Of a stretch of DNA of 64,000 nucleotides, positions 17,519-25,261 are shown piece after piece. A program made the position numbers and the translations under genes. Every line of letters begins with the position of its first letter. Position 1 is the first letter of the stretch. Source of the stretch: Streptomyces diastatochromogenes (GTDB lineage Bacteria; Actinomycetota; Actinomycetes; Streptomycetales; Streptomycetaceae); assembly GCA_026913215.1 (NCBI GenBank), contig JAPTYK010000002.1, positions 124,001-188,000 on the forward strand, in the 5' to 3' direction. The notes under the pieces were generated by a model. It was not told the origin of the DNA. It ran no database searches and saw nothing but the letters and a program-made list of their open reading frames with translations.

Positions 17519-17770
17519 TCACTCATAGACAGTCGCGGCCTGCAACGCTCGGGCCAGGAAGGTCCAGTCCCCACCGTCTGGAAGCTCCTTCCCGACGTTC
17601 CAGTACCAGCCCGGTGAGTCCTGCATCCATCCCGCCAGAGCTTCAAGGAAGCTGCCAAGGGTTTGGTTCTCCCACTCATGACCATTGCGGAGATATTCCT
17701 GATGTAGCTCTCGCACGAAGGAGACCAGTTCGTCGCGGCTGCGGATTTCGCCGTCGAGAGTCAGTGACAT
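17519..17770 (-). CDS. DUF7660-family small protein
   Basis: 83 residues from the ATG at 17768-17770. The pattern RDELVSFVRELHQEYLRNGH, EWENQTLGSFLEALAGWM and a final LARALQAATVYE matches the DUF7660 family, small acidic proteins common in actinobacteria. The conserved EWEN...LE...WL core and the carboxy-terminal A-x-x-YE are all present, so the gene looks intact. The function is unknown; small single-domain proteins of this sort are often immunity proteins. The gene stands alone between remnants. Confidence 0.8.
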   Translation of the reverse strand: MSLTLDGEIRSRDELVSFVRELHQEYLRNGHEWENQTLGSFLEALAGWMQDSPGWYWNVGKELPDGGDWTFLARALQAATVYE

Positions 17771-17828
17771 GAAGCGAAAGTACCTTGCGACTCGGGCTCG
17801 AAGCCCTAAGAGGGCATCTGATCAGCGT

Positions 17829-18491
17829 TCACGCTGGTGTGGGTGGGATATCCGTTTCGATTCGCCAGGTTGGTGAAGATTCTCCCGTGAGTTCGCGGCT
17901 CATTTTGTTAGCCATCGCCCAGTGGATCATTGTTCGGGATCTCTGCGGCAGGGCTTCGTAGTCGCGCGCCAAGGCGGCGGTGCTGCATCAGCCAGCCGAA
18001 GGTCCGCTTGATCACCCACCTTTTGGGCAGCGGGTGGAAGCCCTTCACGCGCGGTCGCTGCACCACTTCGACGTCGATTCCGAGGCGGGCGCCGTGCTGG
18101 ATGACGCTGGTATCGACCGGATTCGGCCCAGTCAGCGAACCCCCCTTTTCGCCCGCACCGACGCAGCATCGACTATCGCGGACGTCCAGTCCAGCTCGCC
18201 CCTGGCGCCGAGCTCGTCCAGCACCGCCCGGTGCAGCCTGCGCCACAGACCGGCCTCGGTCCACGCGGTGAACCGGCGGTGCGCGGTGGCCGGCGAGACA
18301 CCGAACGACTCCGGCAGATACCGCCACGCGCATCCGCTCGTCAGCACGTACACCACGGCCGTGAACACCGCCCGCTCGTCCACCGGAGCAGTACCACCGC
18401 CCTGCGGACGGGACGTGAACCTCGGCGCCAACGGAGCTGCCAAATACCATAGTTCGTCCGGAACCCGCCGACGCGACAGATCAACCCTCAC
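17829..18491 (-). pseudogene. IS5-family transposase with internal deletion and frameshift
   Basis: Starting at a GTG at 18489-18491, the first frame reads the IS5 N-terminal DNA-binding domain (VPDELWYLAAPLAP, AVVYVLTSGCAWRYLPESFG, DWTSAIVDAASVRAKRG). After a frameshift comes LTGPNPVD, joined directly to GARLGIDVEVVQRPRVKGF, RWVIKRTFGWLMQHRRLARD and EALPQRSRTMIHWAMANKMS, ending at 17829. Known IS5 transposases have over 100 residues between GPNPVD and the last block (including a catalytic Asp), so a central segment has been deleted. It abuts an ISL3 fragment. Confidence 0.85.
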
Positions 18492-18850
18492 GATCGAGCA
18501 TCTGGCGCTTGATCATCTTGATGCGGTTGACATGGCCTTCGACGACGCCCGAGTTCCAAGGAAGGGTGAGGCCGGCGATGACGGCTTCGCGGTCGCGGTC
18601 GATGCCTGCGGCGAGCGTGTGGAGGTTGGGGAGGTCGTCCCGTCTGACAGCTTTGGTAGAGGTAGGAGCGAACGCGCTGGTAGTTGCCCTTGTAGCCGAG
18701 CGGGATGATCTCCTTCCACAACTTCCAGACGTTGGCGCAGCCCTCGTTCCAGCGGTCGTCGAGGTGGGTCTTGAAGTCGACGAGAACGGAGGGCCGGGCC
18801 TGCCATTGACCGGTGAACAGGTCTTCCAGCCGGAGCAAGGCCTCTTTCAC
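18481..18850 (-). pseudogene. ISL3-family transposase C-terminal remnant
   Basis: Minus-strand pieces give FKTHLDDRWNEGCANVWKLW, EEIIPLGYKGNYQRVRSYL, then after a frameshift and deletion TLAAGIDRDREAVIAGLTLP, WNSGVVEGHVNRIKMIKRQM. These are the hallmark blocks of the ISL3 DDE domain end (EGHVNRIKxxKRxM). The frame ends in a TGA at 18481-18483, inside the start region of the IS5 relic. One element may therefore have inserted into or recombined with the other. Confidence 0.8.
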
Positions 18851-19004
18851 AGTTCCGAACTGTCGGCTCTGTCAGTCCCACCACGGTTCGCTTTCAGGTA
18901 ACTCCCCAAGCAGATCCGGGGAGCCAGCAGTAGCTCACAGTGCGCGGCTCACAAACCTGAATCAGGGCCACAACCCTGCGGATAGGGCCATGCCAATCAG
19001 ACTG
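18851..19004. other. Intergenic region, nothing recognised
   Basis: 154 bp after the ISL3 remnant, with no coding or structural signal seen. Confidence 0.5.
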
Positions 19005-19511
19005 TCAGCCTCGGAGGAGCAAGTCTGCGAGCTCCCTCACGCGGCTGGTAGTGATGCCCTCACGCTGCTCGATCGCGAGGGGGTGGTCGGTAGGTTCCAC
19101 TTCGATCAGCGGGCGCTGGCCGACGGCGCGGGTGTGGACGTGGGTCTTGAGGTGGAGCGTGGAGTGCGGATAGACGGGCAGCTCGGTGGAGAGCCAGCCG
19201 AAGTATGGAGGCTCCTGCTCGCGTGCCGGGTCGTTCCAGAGGTCGTGCGTTCGGGCGAAGTTCGCTTCGCTCAAAGAGACCCAGACCCCCCAAGAGAACA
19301 TGTCGCCGCTGTCGCGCACCGGTATCTCGATCAGGCCGTGGACGAAGAAGTGCCGACCTTTGATCATGCATTGGTCAGCGGTCAGTTCGCTGTCCCGCCG
19401 CCGGGAGTACCGAGGTTTCCACGCCGCCGGAGCTGGAGACCCATAGGACAGCGGCGGGCCGTCCTCATGTTCTGTGCAGCACGCGCATGCGTGGTGGTGA
19501 TCAGTAGACAT
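19005..19511 (-). CDS. DUF2199-domain protein
   Basis: 168 residues from the ATG at 19509-19511; another ATG at 19541 is possible. The N-terminus has a CACC cysteine cluster followed by a short linker and APAAWKPRYSRRRD. The middle contains HFFVHGLIEIPVRDSGDMFS, WGVWVSLSEANFAR and PPYFGWLSTELPVYP, the diagnostic DUF2199 core. DUF2199 proteins are widespread single-domain proteins, probably immunity or metal-binding proteins. This copy keeps all signature segments and is likely functional. No toxin gene is adjacent. Confidence 0.88.
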   Translation of the reverse strand: MSTDHHHACACCTEHEDGPPLSYGSPAPAAWKPRYSRRRDSELTADQCMIKGRHFFVHGLIEIPVRDSGDMFSWGVWVSLSEANFARTHDLWNDPAREQEPPYFGWLSTELPVYPHSTLHLKTHVHTRAVGQRPLIEVEPTDHPLAIEQREGITTSRVRELADLLLRG

Positions 19512-19909
19512 GATGCTGAGCCTAACGAGCTGGTCAGACATATCTTCGGGGGCAAGGACGTACCGCCGTCGGCGCTCGACGCGGCGGGGTTTCTCTTGAG
19601 GTGAGCCCACGGTGAGCAAGCCCGTGTCGCCCCGCCCCACGACGCCCAAGCAATAACATTCGCTCTGTCCCGTGACGCTCGGTGACGAATCCACAGAACT
19701 TGCGCCGGAACCTCTTCACGTGAACGAAGCCACCCGTGAGCCTTCATGAGCCTGGACGACGAGGAGGACGAGAACGAGGAACTCGGCGAAGCCGCAGCCT
19801 GAACGCTTGGGCGAGGGCCGCCGCGGCCTCTCGTTCCTGTGCGGTGCCAGCGCGTGCAACGCCTTTACCACCGCCATCGTCGCCCGCCGACAAGGTCGCT
19901 GAAACAACA
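19512..19909. other. Intergenic region, no supported gene
   Basis: About 400 bp between the DUF2199 gene and the end of the HIT gene. It has one minus-strand frame (ALHALAPHRNERPRRPSPKR and following) without recognisable homology. No terminator is obvious. Confidence 0.4.
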
Positions 19910-20404
19910 TCAGGCCAGGCGTCGCCGAAGCTCCGTCGCGATCCTCGCGGTCTCGGTCGGTGTCACATCGGCCACCCCGTGTTCCGCCATGAGCGCGTGG
20001 AACTGCTGCTGCTCGTAGGGGACCCCGGGCGGCAGGGCGGCGACGTGCCAGTGCACGTGCGGATTCCCCAGTCGGGAGCCCAGCGACAGCAGATACACCC
20101 GCTCCGGCGCCAGTACCTCTTCGACCGCGAGCGCCACACGGCGCACGGCCCGCATCATCCGCAGGTAACCGTCCTCGGAGAACCCGCTGACGACGTCCTC
20201 CACGTGCGCCTTGGGCGCGACGAGGACCTTGCCCGGCAACGTGGGCCACCGGTCAAGGAAAGCCACGTGATCAGCGTCCTCGTAGACCAGTTCGTGCTCG
20301 TAGTCAGGCTCCCCGGCCAGGAACGCACAGACGAAACAAGGCCCCAAACGCGCCCTGGCCTCGTATGCCTCCAGGTCGAAAAGCCTGCGGTCCAGGAACG
20401 ACAT
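19910..20404 (-). CDS. HIT-family nucleotide hydrolase/transferase
   Basis: 164 residues from the ATG at 20402-20404, with GAAGGAG ideally placed. The protein carries the histidine triad NPHVHWHVAALPPG near residue 125 (HxHxH), plus PCFVCAFLAGEP, with a potential zinc cysteine pair, and the fold strand KVLVAPKAHVEDV. HIT proteins hydrolyse nucleotide phosphoramidates, dinucleoside polyphosphates or AMP conjugates in the cytoplasm. It is the last gene of a minus-strand operon that also encodes a triple-Nudix protein, a kinase and a methyltransferase, consistent with processing of a nucleotide-linked intermediate. Confidence 0.92.
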   Translation of the reverse strand: MSFLDRRLFDLEAYEARARLGPCFVCAFLAGEPDYEHELVYEDADHVAFLDRWPTLPGKVLVAPKAHVEDVVSGFSEDGYLRMMRAVRRVALAVEEVLAPERVYLLSLGSRLGNPHVHWHVAALPPGVPYEQQQFHALMAEHGVADVTPTETARIATELRRRLA

Positions 20405-20529
20405 GGCACTCCTTCGGAGAAAGATTCTTCCTGCGGCTCGTCGACGGGCCGCAGGGGGCTGCTCCCCCGTAGGGGACACCGTGTGTCTGGCCGCTGTTCC
20501 ACCAGCCCCACCCCATGCCGACCACAACG

Positions 20530-20841
20530 CCGCGCACGGGTCCGGGGGCGCTGCCGGACGCAACCGCTCGGGGAGTCCAGGCCGCCAGGGCGTCGGCGGT
20601 GTCGCGGACGTCCAGTCCGTTCGCGGTCTGCCTGACCAGGTCGACGGCCTGTTCCGTGCTCACCTTCACGGGGCGCCCGCCGGTATTGAGGAACGTTGTG
20701 GCGGCGATGGCCGCGTAGAGCTCGTTGGAGTGCTCCAGCATCGACGCCGCTCTGGGCAAGAAGTGTCGCCTGCGCGGCTGCTTCCTCGGAAGGGCGGTCG
20801 TTCAGGGGCAGAACGACGACGTCGATGCGTGAGCGGGGCAT
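20530..20841 (-). pseudogene. Small protein of the coupled operon, frameshifted as read
   Basis: A strong GGAGGAG precedes the ATG at 20839-20841, 34 bases after the kinase stop codon. The first frame reads MPRSRIDVVVLPLNDRPSEE, continuing to about residue 28. Coding sequence then continues in another frame as ASMLEHSNELYAAIAATTFL, TGGRPVKVSTEQAVDLVRQT and GLDVRDTADALAAW. The second part resembles the last helices of Fic/Doc-type toxins (a helix ending in FLxxxGRPV followed by a short acidic helix), but the HxFx(D/E)GN catalytic motif is missing. I cannot name the family. The 3' end is uncertain. Confidence 0.4.
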
Positions 20842-20874
20842 GGGCTCCTCCGGGCCGTCGGGGCCGTGTTGCGG

Positions 20875-21740
20875 TCAGGGTGTGGGGACGGGGACGCCGG
20901 TGAGGTGTTCGGCCTGGCGGGCGATGAGCGGGGCGAGATGAGGGTGGATGCCTCGGGAGCATGCTTGGAGGAGTTGTCCGAGGGCGATGAGCTCTCCGGT
21001 CCGGCCGGCGGCCGTGTCCAGGACGTGGGCGAACGCGCGGCGGATTCGGGCGGCGGTCACCGGTGCGGTGAGCGAGTACGCGTGCAGCAGACCGGGGTCG
21101 TAGCCAACGGGCAGGCGGCCCCAGTTTTCCCAGTCGAGCAGGACCAGGGGGGGCGGGTGAGGTTGGCCCAGTACAGGTCGGCGTGGCCGGTGGTCGTCTC
21201 ATGGATGCGGACGGGGGCGATGCCGAGGAAGCGGTGGAAGTTCCGGTCGACCCAGTTCTGCCGTACCGATTCCCGGTCGGTGGGCACCGTGGCGAGCACG
21301 TCGAGTGCGGACTTCAGGTCCGCCCACCATGAGTCGGGCAGGGCGATGTCCTGGTCGAGGGCGGGAGTGCCGCTGGTGACCGGGGGGACGGGTACGTACT
21401 CGGTGAGTTCGGCGCGGTAGGCGATGTTCCGGGAGGTCCAGTCGAGGACGCCGCGGATCCGCGGTCTGGGCACCGACCGGGGTACGTGCGTGTCCGCGGC
21501 CGCCGTCCCCTCCCACAGGCGTCCGCCCGCTTTGTCCACCTCGGCGGACACGACGCGCAGCCAGCAGTTTCCGGCCCGGCGCCCCAGGGTGCGGCCCTGC
21601 CATCCCCACACCTCCGGCCCCGACGCGGACACCTGGAACTGCCGGGCGGCGGCCGCATGTGCGCGACGCATCCGTTGTTGACCACCATGCTCTGTCGGTG
21701 CGACGAACACCGCCTCGCGTACCGCACGTTCCACCGTCAC
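20875..21740 (-). pseudogene. APH-fold kinase/phosphotransferase of the coupled operon, frameshifted in a G7 run
   Basis: A GTG at 21738-21740 overlaps the stop of the preceding 66-residue peptide gene (GTGA). The first frame covers an N-terminal segment with NCWLRVVSAEVDKAGGRLWE and reaches the catalytic loop TTGHADLYWANLT (HxDxxxxN). At 21147-21153 (GGGGGGG on the plus strand) the frame shifts. The continuation PLVLLDWENWGRLPVGYDPG supplies the metal-binding DWE motif and a helical C-lobe to 20875. All kinase landmarks are therefore present, split by one indel in a homopolymer. Either a sequencing error or a phase-variable site explains this. The substrate is unknown; the context suggests a peptide or nucleotide conjugate. 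Confidence 0.75.
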
Positions 21741-21937
21741 ACCCCCTCCGTCACGACGTCGGCCCCGGGGTGCTCAACAGACCGGGGTGGCGGCACGTCA
21801 CGCATCGGCCGCCGAAGCGCCGGGCGGCGGGGATCTTTGTCCAGGACGTTGTCGACGGGCAGCGCGTCCTCGTTCAGGACGTTGTCGACGGGCAGCGCGT
21901 CGTCGGGCGGGCCGGCCGGGTGGTCGGGGTAGGTCAT
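21737..21937 (-). CDS. 66-residue Asp-rich repeat peptide, candidate modified-peptide precursor
   Basis: An ATG at 21935-21937 overlaps the methyltransferase TGA (ATGA), and its own TGA overlaps the kinase GTG (GTGA), so translation is coupled on both sides. That is strong evidence for a real gene. The product is very acidic and proline-rich, without cysteines. It contains an 11-residue duplication, DALPVDNVLNE / DALPVDNVLDK, encoded by a 33-bp tandem repeat at about 21840-21905. Asp-Asn is repeated in each unit. Next to a PIMT-like methyltransferase and an ABC exporter, such a peptide could be a substrate. PIMT homologues form aspartimides in imiditide and related RiPP pathways, but the peptide matches no precursor I know. 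A regulatory or structural role is equally possible. Confidence 0.6.
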   Translation of the reverse strand: MTYPDHPAGPPDDALPVDNVLNEDALPVDNVLDKDPRRPALRRPMRDVPPPRSVEHPGADVVTEGV

Positions 21938-23203
21938 CGGGTGTCTCCGGTCTCCCGAGGGGCGGGGGTGAGCTGCCAGGTCAGGGCGTCGTTCGGGCTT
22001 GCGGCTCGCTGGATGCCGTCGGCGCCGAGATGGATGCGGTAGGCGGTTGGTTCACCGGCAGCCCTCCAGCGGGCTGCGACGTCCTGGATCTCCGCCCAGA
22101 TGTCTCGGGGCCCGTCGGTCGTCACGTCCCACCGGCCGGTGCCGGCCTCTTTCACGCGCAGCCACGACTTGCACGCGGGTGCGCCGATCGTCAGGTTCTC
22201 GGCGCCGAAGTGGCGCACCAGCCCTGGGTGCAGGTGGTCCAGGGCCAGCCACATGCCGCGCGCCGTGTCCTCCGGCGGCGCGAGCCGGCTGCGCTGCGTC
22301 CGCCCGGCGGCCGTGGCGATCGTCGTACGGAACCGGGCGGACAGGAACAGACGGTCGAAGCCGGCGGCGCCGGTGCCGGCGCGGTGCCCGAACTCGACTG
22401 CGCGCAGCTCCGCCTCCACGCTCCCGTCCGGCAGTCTTTCGATCACGGCCAAGCCCGGCCACGACGGTGACGACGTCCCCAGCGTCATCAGCGCCCGCCC
22501 GCCCGGCGCCAGCTGTTCCACCAGAGTCTCCGGGACGCGGGGACGGCGAAGGAGACGAAGATCCGGTCGTACGGGCCCGCAGCGGGCGGCCCGTGGTGCC
22601 GTCGCCGGTCACCACGGCCGACCGGTAGCCGAGGGCGGACAGCCGCTCGCCGCCGGCGGCGGTGACGTGCGGGTCGATGTCGAGGGTGACGACGCCGGCG
22701 TCTCCGCACACGAAGCACGCCACCGCCGCGGTCACTCCGGCGCCGGTCCCGATGTCCAGTACGCGCTGTCCGGGCCGCAGGTCCAAGAGCTGGAGCAGGT
22801 CCGCGGTCATGCCCGTCGTGCTCGACATCGCGGTCATGGCACCGCCGTGGCGCGGCCCGGCAGCACGGCCGAGAATCGGCTCGCCCTCGTGCTGGATCGC
22901 GACGCTGTCCCCGCTGTGCAGCCGTTCCAGCAGCTCCTCCCGGTCGGCCGGGCGGGACCAGTCCAGCAGATCCCAGCGCGGCGGGGTCTCGTCCGGGGCG
23001 CTGCGACGCACGTATGCCTGGGGCATCAAGACCTGGCGCGGAAGCGCGAGCAGGGCCTCGCGGACCGGCCCCGGCTTCACCTCCCCACTCCTCTCCAGCC
23101 GGGCGACCATCGCCGCTCGGGCCGCCTCGGCCCCGTCTTCGCCGATGGCGAGCCCATGCGTCCCCAAGGCGCTCACGAGCCGATGCGTGCCCAAGGCGCT
23201 CAC
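21934..23203 (-). pseudogene. PIMT-like (protein-L-isoaspartate) methyltransferase, two frameshifts as read
   Basis: A GTG at 23201-23203 overlaps the TGA of the Nudix gene. Frame 1 covers an N-terminal helical region with a 27-bp duplication (VSALGTH twice), then HGGAMTAMSSTTGMTADLLQ and GQRVLDIGTGAGVTAAVA, the SAM-binding motif I of PIMT enzymes, with VVTLDIDP as motif II. Near 22590 coding moves to a second frame (PYDRIFVSFAVP, motif IV region) and near 22535 to a third (VEQLAPGGRALMTLG, then GPRDIWAEIQDVAARWRAAG) ending at 21934. The C-terminal domain is the same type as in the relic at 7322-7699. Two closely spaced indels in GC-rich sequence may be sequencing errors. Predicted role: carboxyl methylation of Asp/isoAsp in a peptide or protein. 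Confidence 0.75.
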
Positions 23204-24714
23204 CACCCCATCTGCGAGTAGGCGCGGCCGGCGGCGATGCCGGCGATGGCCGTCCGCGTGTAGGGGACGAGCCGGTCCGGGAGCTCGTCCTGCGGCCACC
23301 ACCGCCAGGTCAGGCACTTGTCGGGCTCGCGGACCTCGGGAACCCCCTTCCAGCGTCGCGCCCTGAACACGAGCTGCATCAAGGGCAGTCCTCCCGGGGT
23401 GTCCACGACGTGGACGACGTGCGCGAGCTCCACGTCGCCAGGATCGACGACCAGTCCTGCTTCCTCCCACGCCTCGCGGACCAGACACGCGAGGGCCGGC
23501 TCCTGCTCGCACCGTCCGGCGAGGTAGTGCCAGGTGTCGCCCGCGTACTTCGAGTGCGGGTGACGCAGGCCGAGAAGCACCCGGCCTTCGGCGTCTTCGA
23601 GGTGGAGGTGGACCCCGACGCCGTTCAGTACGGTCCGGCTGCCCCCGCCCCACACGGGAGGAACCGCGGCCGACCCGTCGTCCGGGGGATTCTCGGCCGC
23701 GTGCCGGCGAATCAGGTCCCGGGCGGCCGGACTCAGGCGCAGCCGGTCCAGTTCGTCGGGCGCGAACCAGCGCAGCAACACCCCCTCACGCAGCCGGAGA
23801 CGGTCGGGGTTGCCGCGCCACCGGCCGGCGAAGACCCGGACCGGGACGCTGAGGCCGTCGACGCTGGTCGCGGCCTCCACGGCGTAGGGCTTCAAGTCCT
23901 CGATACGGAGGTCGGGCACCTCCTCGGACAGCTCCCGCAGCAGGGTGCCCTCAAGGCTCTGGTCGCCGTGCGTGCGGCCGCCGCCGAGGAGGGCGAACGC
24001 CCCCGACTGCCCGATGACGCCGGGCTTGTGGTCGCGCAGATGCAGCAGGTACCGGCCCTGCCCGTCGTAGATCAACACGGAGGCGTTCACCGGCTCCGGC
24101 TGCCCGTCCAGCTGCGCCCGAAGGAGTTTCGCGCGCAGCGTCGGCGAGGTGACCTCCGGCTGCGGGAGCCACTGGGCGCCGGACACCTCCTCGTCCCGCA
24201 GCGCGATCGTCGGCGGTTCCTCGTCGGCGAGGTAGAAGACGTAGCGGACGTCGTAGTGGCGGTGGGCCGGTTCGCCCTTGGACGGGTCGGTTTCGATGCC
24301 GTGGGCGTCGATGTCGTGGACGTCGATGTCGTAGATGTGGATGTCGTGGACGTCGATGTCGAGCGGAGAGCCGAGCAGCTGCCGGGTCAAGCACAGGGCG
24401 CCCGGCGCGATCCCGGCCTCCTCCGACACCTCGCGCAGCGCCGCGGAGAGCAGCGTGCGGTCCCCGGGCTCGACGTGGCCGCCCGGAACGAGCAAGAGGC
24501 CGCCGCTGGCCCGGTGCCGGATGTGCAGGACCCGACCCTGGCGGTCGATGACGACGGCGCTGCACGTGATGTGCGCGGGCAGTGTCGCCCGGGCGGTCGC
24601 GTCGGCGGGCCGGTCCAGGGCGGCAAGGAGCCCGGCCAGGGCGTCACGCTCGCCGGGGTGCCGGTCGAGGTACGCCTCGACGGTCTTGCGGATCGCGGTG
24701 GAGCTGGGTGGCAT
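23200..24714 (-). CDS. Triple-Nudix-domain hydrolase
   Basis: 504 residues from the ATG at 24712-24714. It has three complete Nudix boxes: GGHVEPGDRTLLSAALREVS...EEAG (about residues 80-105), GGGRTHGDQSLEGTLLRELS...EE (about 270-295) and GRCEQEPALACLVREAWEEA...G (about 415-440). All keep the REx2EE metal-binding core. Domain 1 carries an inserted run of DIDVH-like repeats encoded by 15-bp units (about 24296-24360). Nudix enzymes hydrolyse nucleoside diphosphates linked to other groups. Three fused domains in one chain are unusual. The gene overlaps the methyltransferase start by 4 bp and follows the exporter gene by 136 bp. Confidence 0.9.
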   Translation of the reverse strand: MPPSSTAIRKTVEAYLDRHPGERDALAGLLAALDRPADATARATLPAHITCSAVVIDRQGRVLHIRHRASGGLLLVPGGHVEPGDRTLLSAALREVSEEAGIAPGALCLTRQLLGSPLDIDVHDIHIYDIDVHDIDAHGIETDPSKGEPAHRHYDVRYVFYLADEEPPTIALRDEEVSGAQWLPQPEVTSPTLRAKLLRAQLDGQPEPVNASVLIYDGQGRYLLHLRDHKPGVIGQSGAFALLGGGRTHGDQSLEGTLLRELSEEVPDLRIEDLKPYAVEAATSVDGLSVPVRVFAGRWRGNPDRLRLREGVLLRWFAPDELDRLRLSPAARDLIRRHAAENPPDDGSAAVPPVWGGGSRTVLNGVGVHLHLEDAEGRVLLGLRHPHSKYAGDTWHYLAGRCEQEPALACLVREAWEEAGLVVDPGDVELAHVVHVVDTPGGLPLMQLVFRARRWKGVPEVREPDKCLTWRWWPQDELPDRLVPYTRTAIAGIAAGRAYSQMGW

Positions 24715-25206
24715 GGGCGTCGTCTCGCCTTCGGTGTCGTGGGGGCGGGAGGTGGGGGCAGGCTGAGGGGAGGTGGGGCGGTGGTGGAGGCAAGCTGGGG
24801 AACGCGGGGTAGCGGGCAGGCTGGGGGAAAGAGGAAGCCGATCTGGTGGATCAGCTCGCCGTCTCATGACCGGACGGCTGGGCGCCACGGGGGCCGGGGA
24901 CGCCGTCGGGGGTCGGCGCGATCCCGTACTGCGCGGCCTGGGCGGTGAACATTCCCTGATACAAACCGTTCTTGCGGGACATCAGGTCCTCGTGGGTTCC
25001 GTCCTCGACTACGGACCCCTGATCGAGGACGTAGATGTGGTCAGCGTGCATGGTCGCGGCGAGGCGGTGGGTGACGAGGACGACCGCGTGCCCTTCCTCG
25101 GCCAGGGACCACAGCCCTTGGAACGCGGCGATTTCCGCATGGGGGTCCAGGGCGCTGGTCGGCTCGTCGACCAGCAGGAACGGCGCCTGCCGGTACCGGG
25201 TGCGAG

Positions 25207-25224
25207 GAAGCCGTCCGGAAACAA
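25207..25224 (+). repeat. Left terminal inverted repeat of the ISAzo13-type element
   Basis: GAAGCCGTCCGGAAACAA, exact inverse of 27359-27376, immediately inside the GAG duplication. Confidence 0.95.
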
Positions 25225-25261
25225 AGCGTTGCTTCGCAGACCCCAAGATCGTTGATCTTGC

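Noticed and set aside
20530..20841. Confident Fic/Doc toxin call
   Set aside because: Only the last helices resemble Doc. The catalytic HxFx(D/E)GN motif is missing, so the family was left open.
21840..21905. CRISPR-like repeat
   Set aside because: Only two 33-bp copies without spacers, in frame inside the 66-residue peptide gene. No CRISPR array or cas gene exists in the window.
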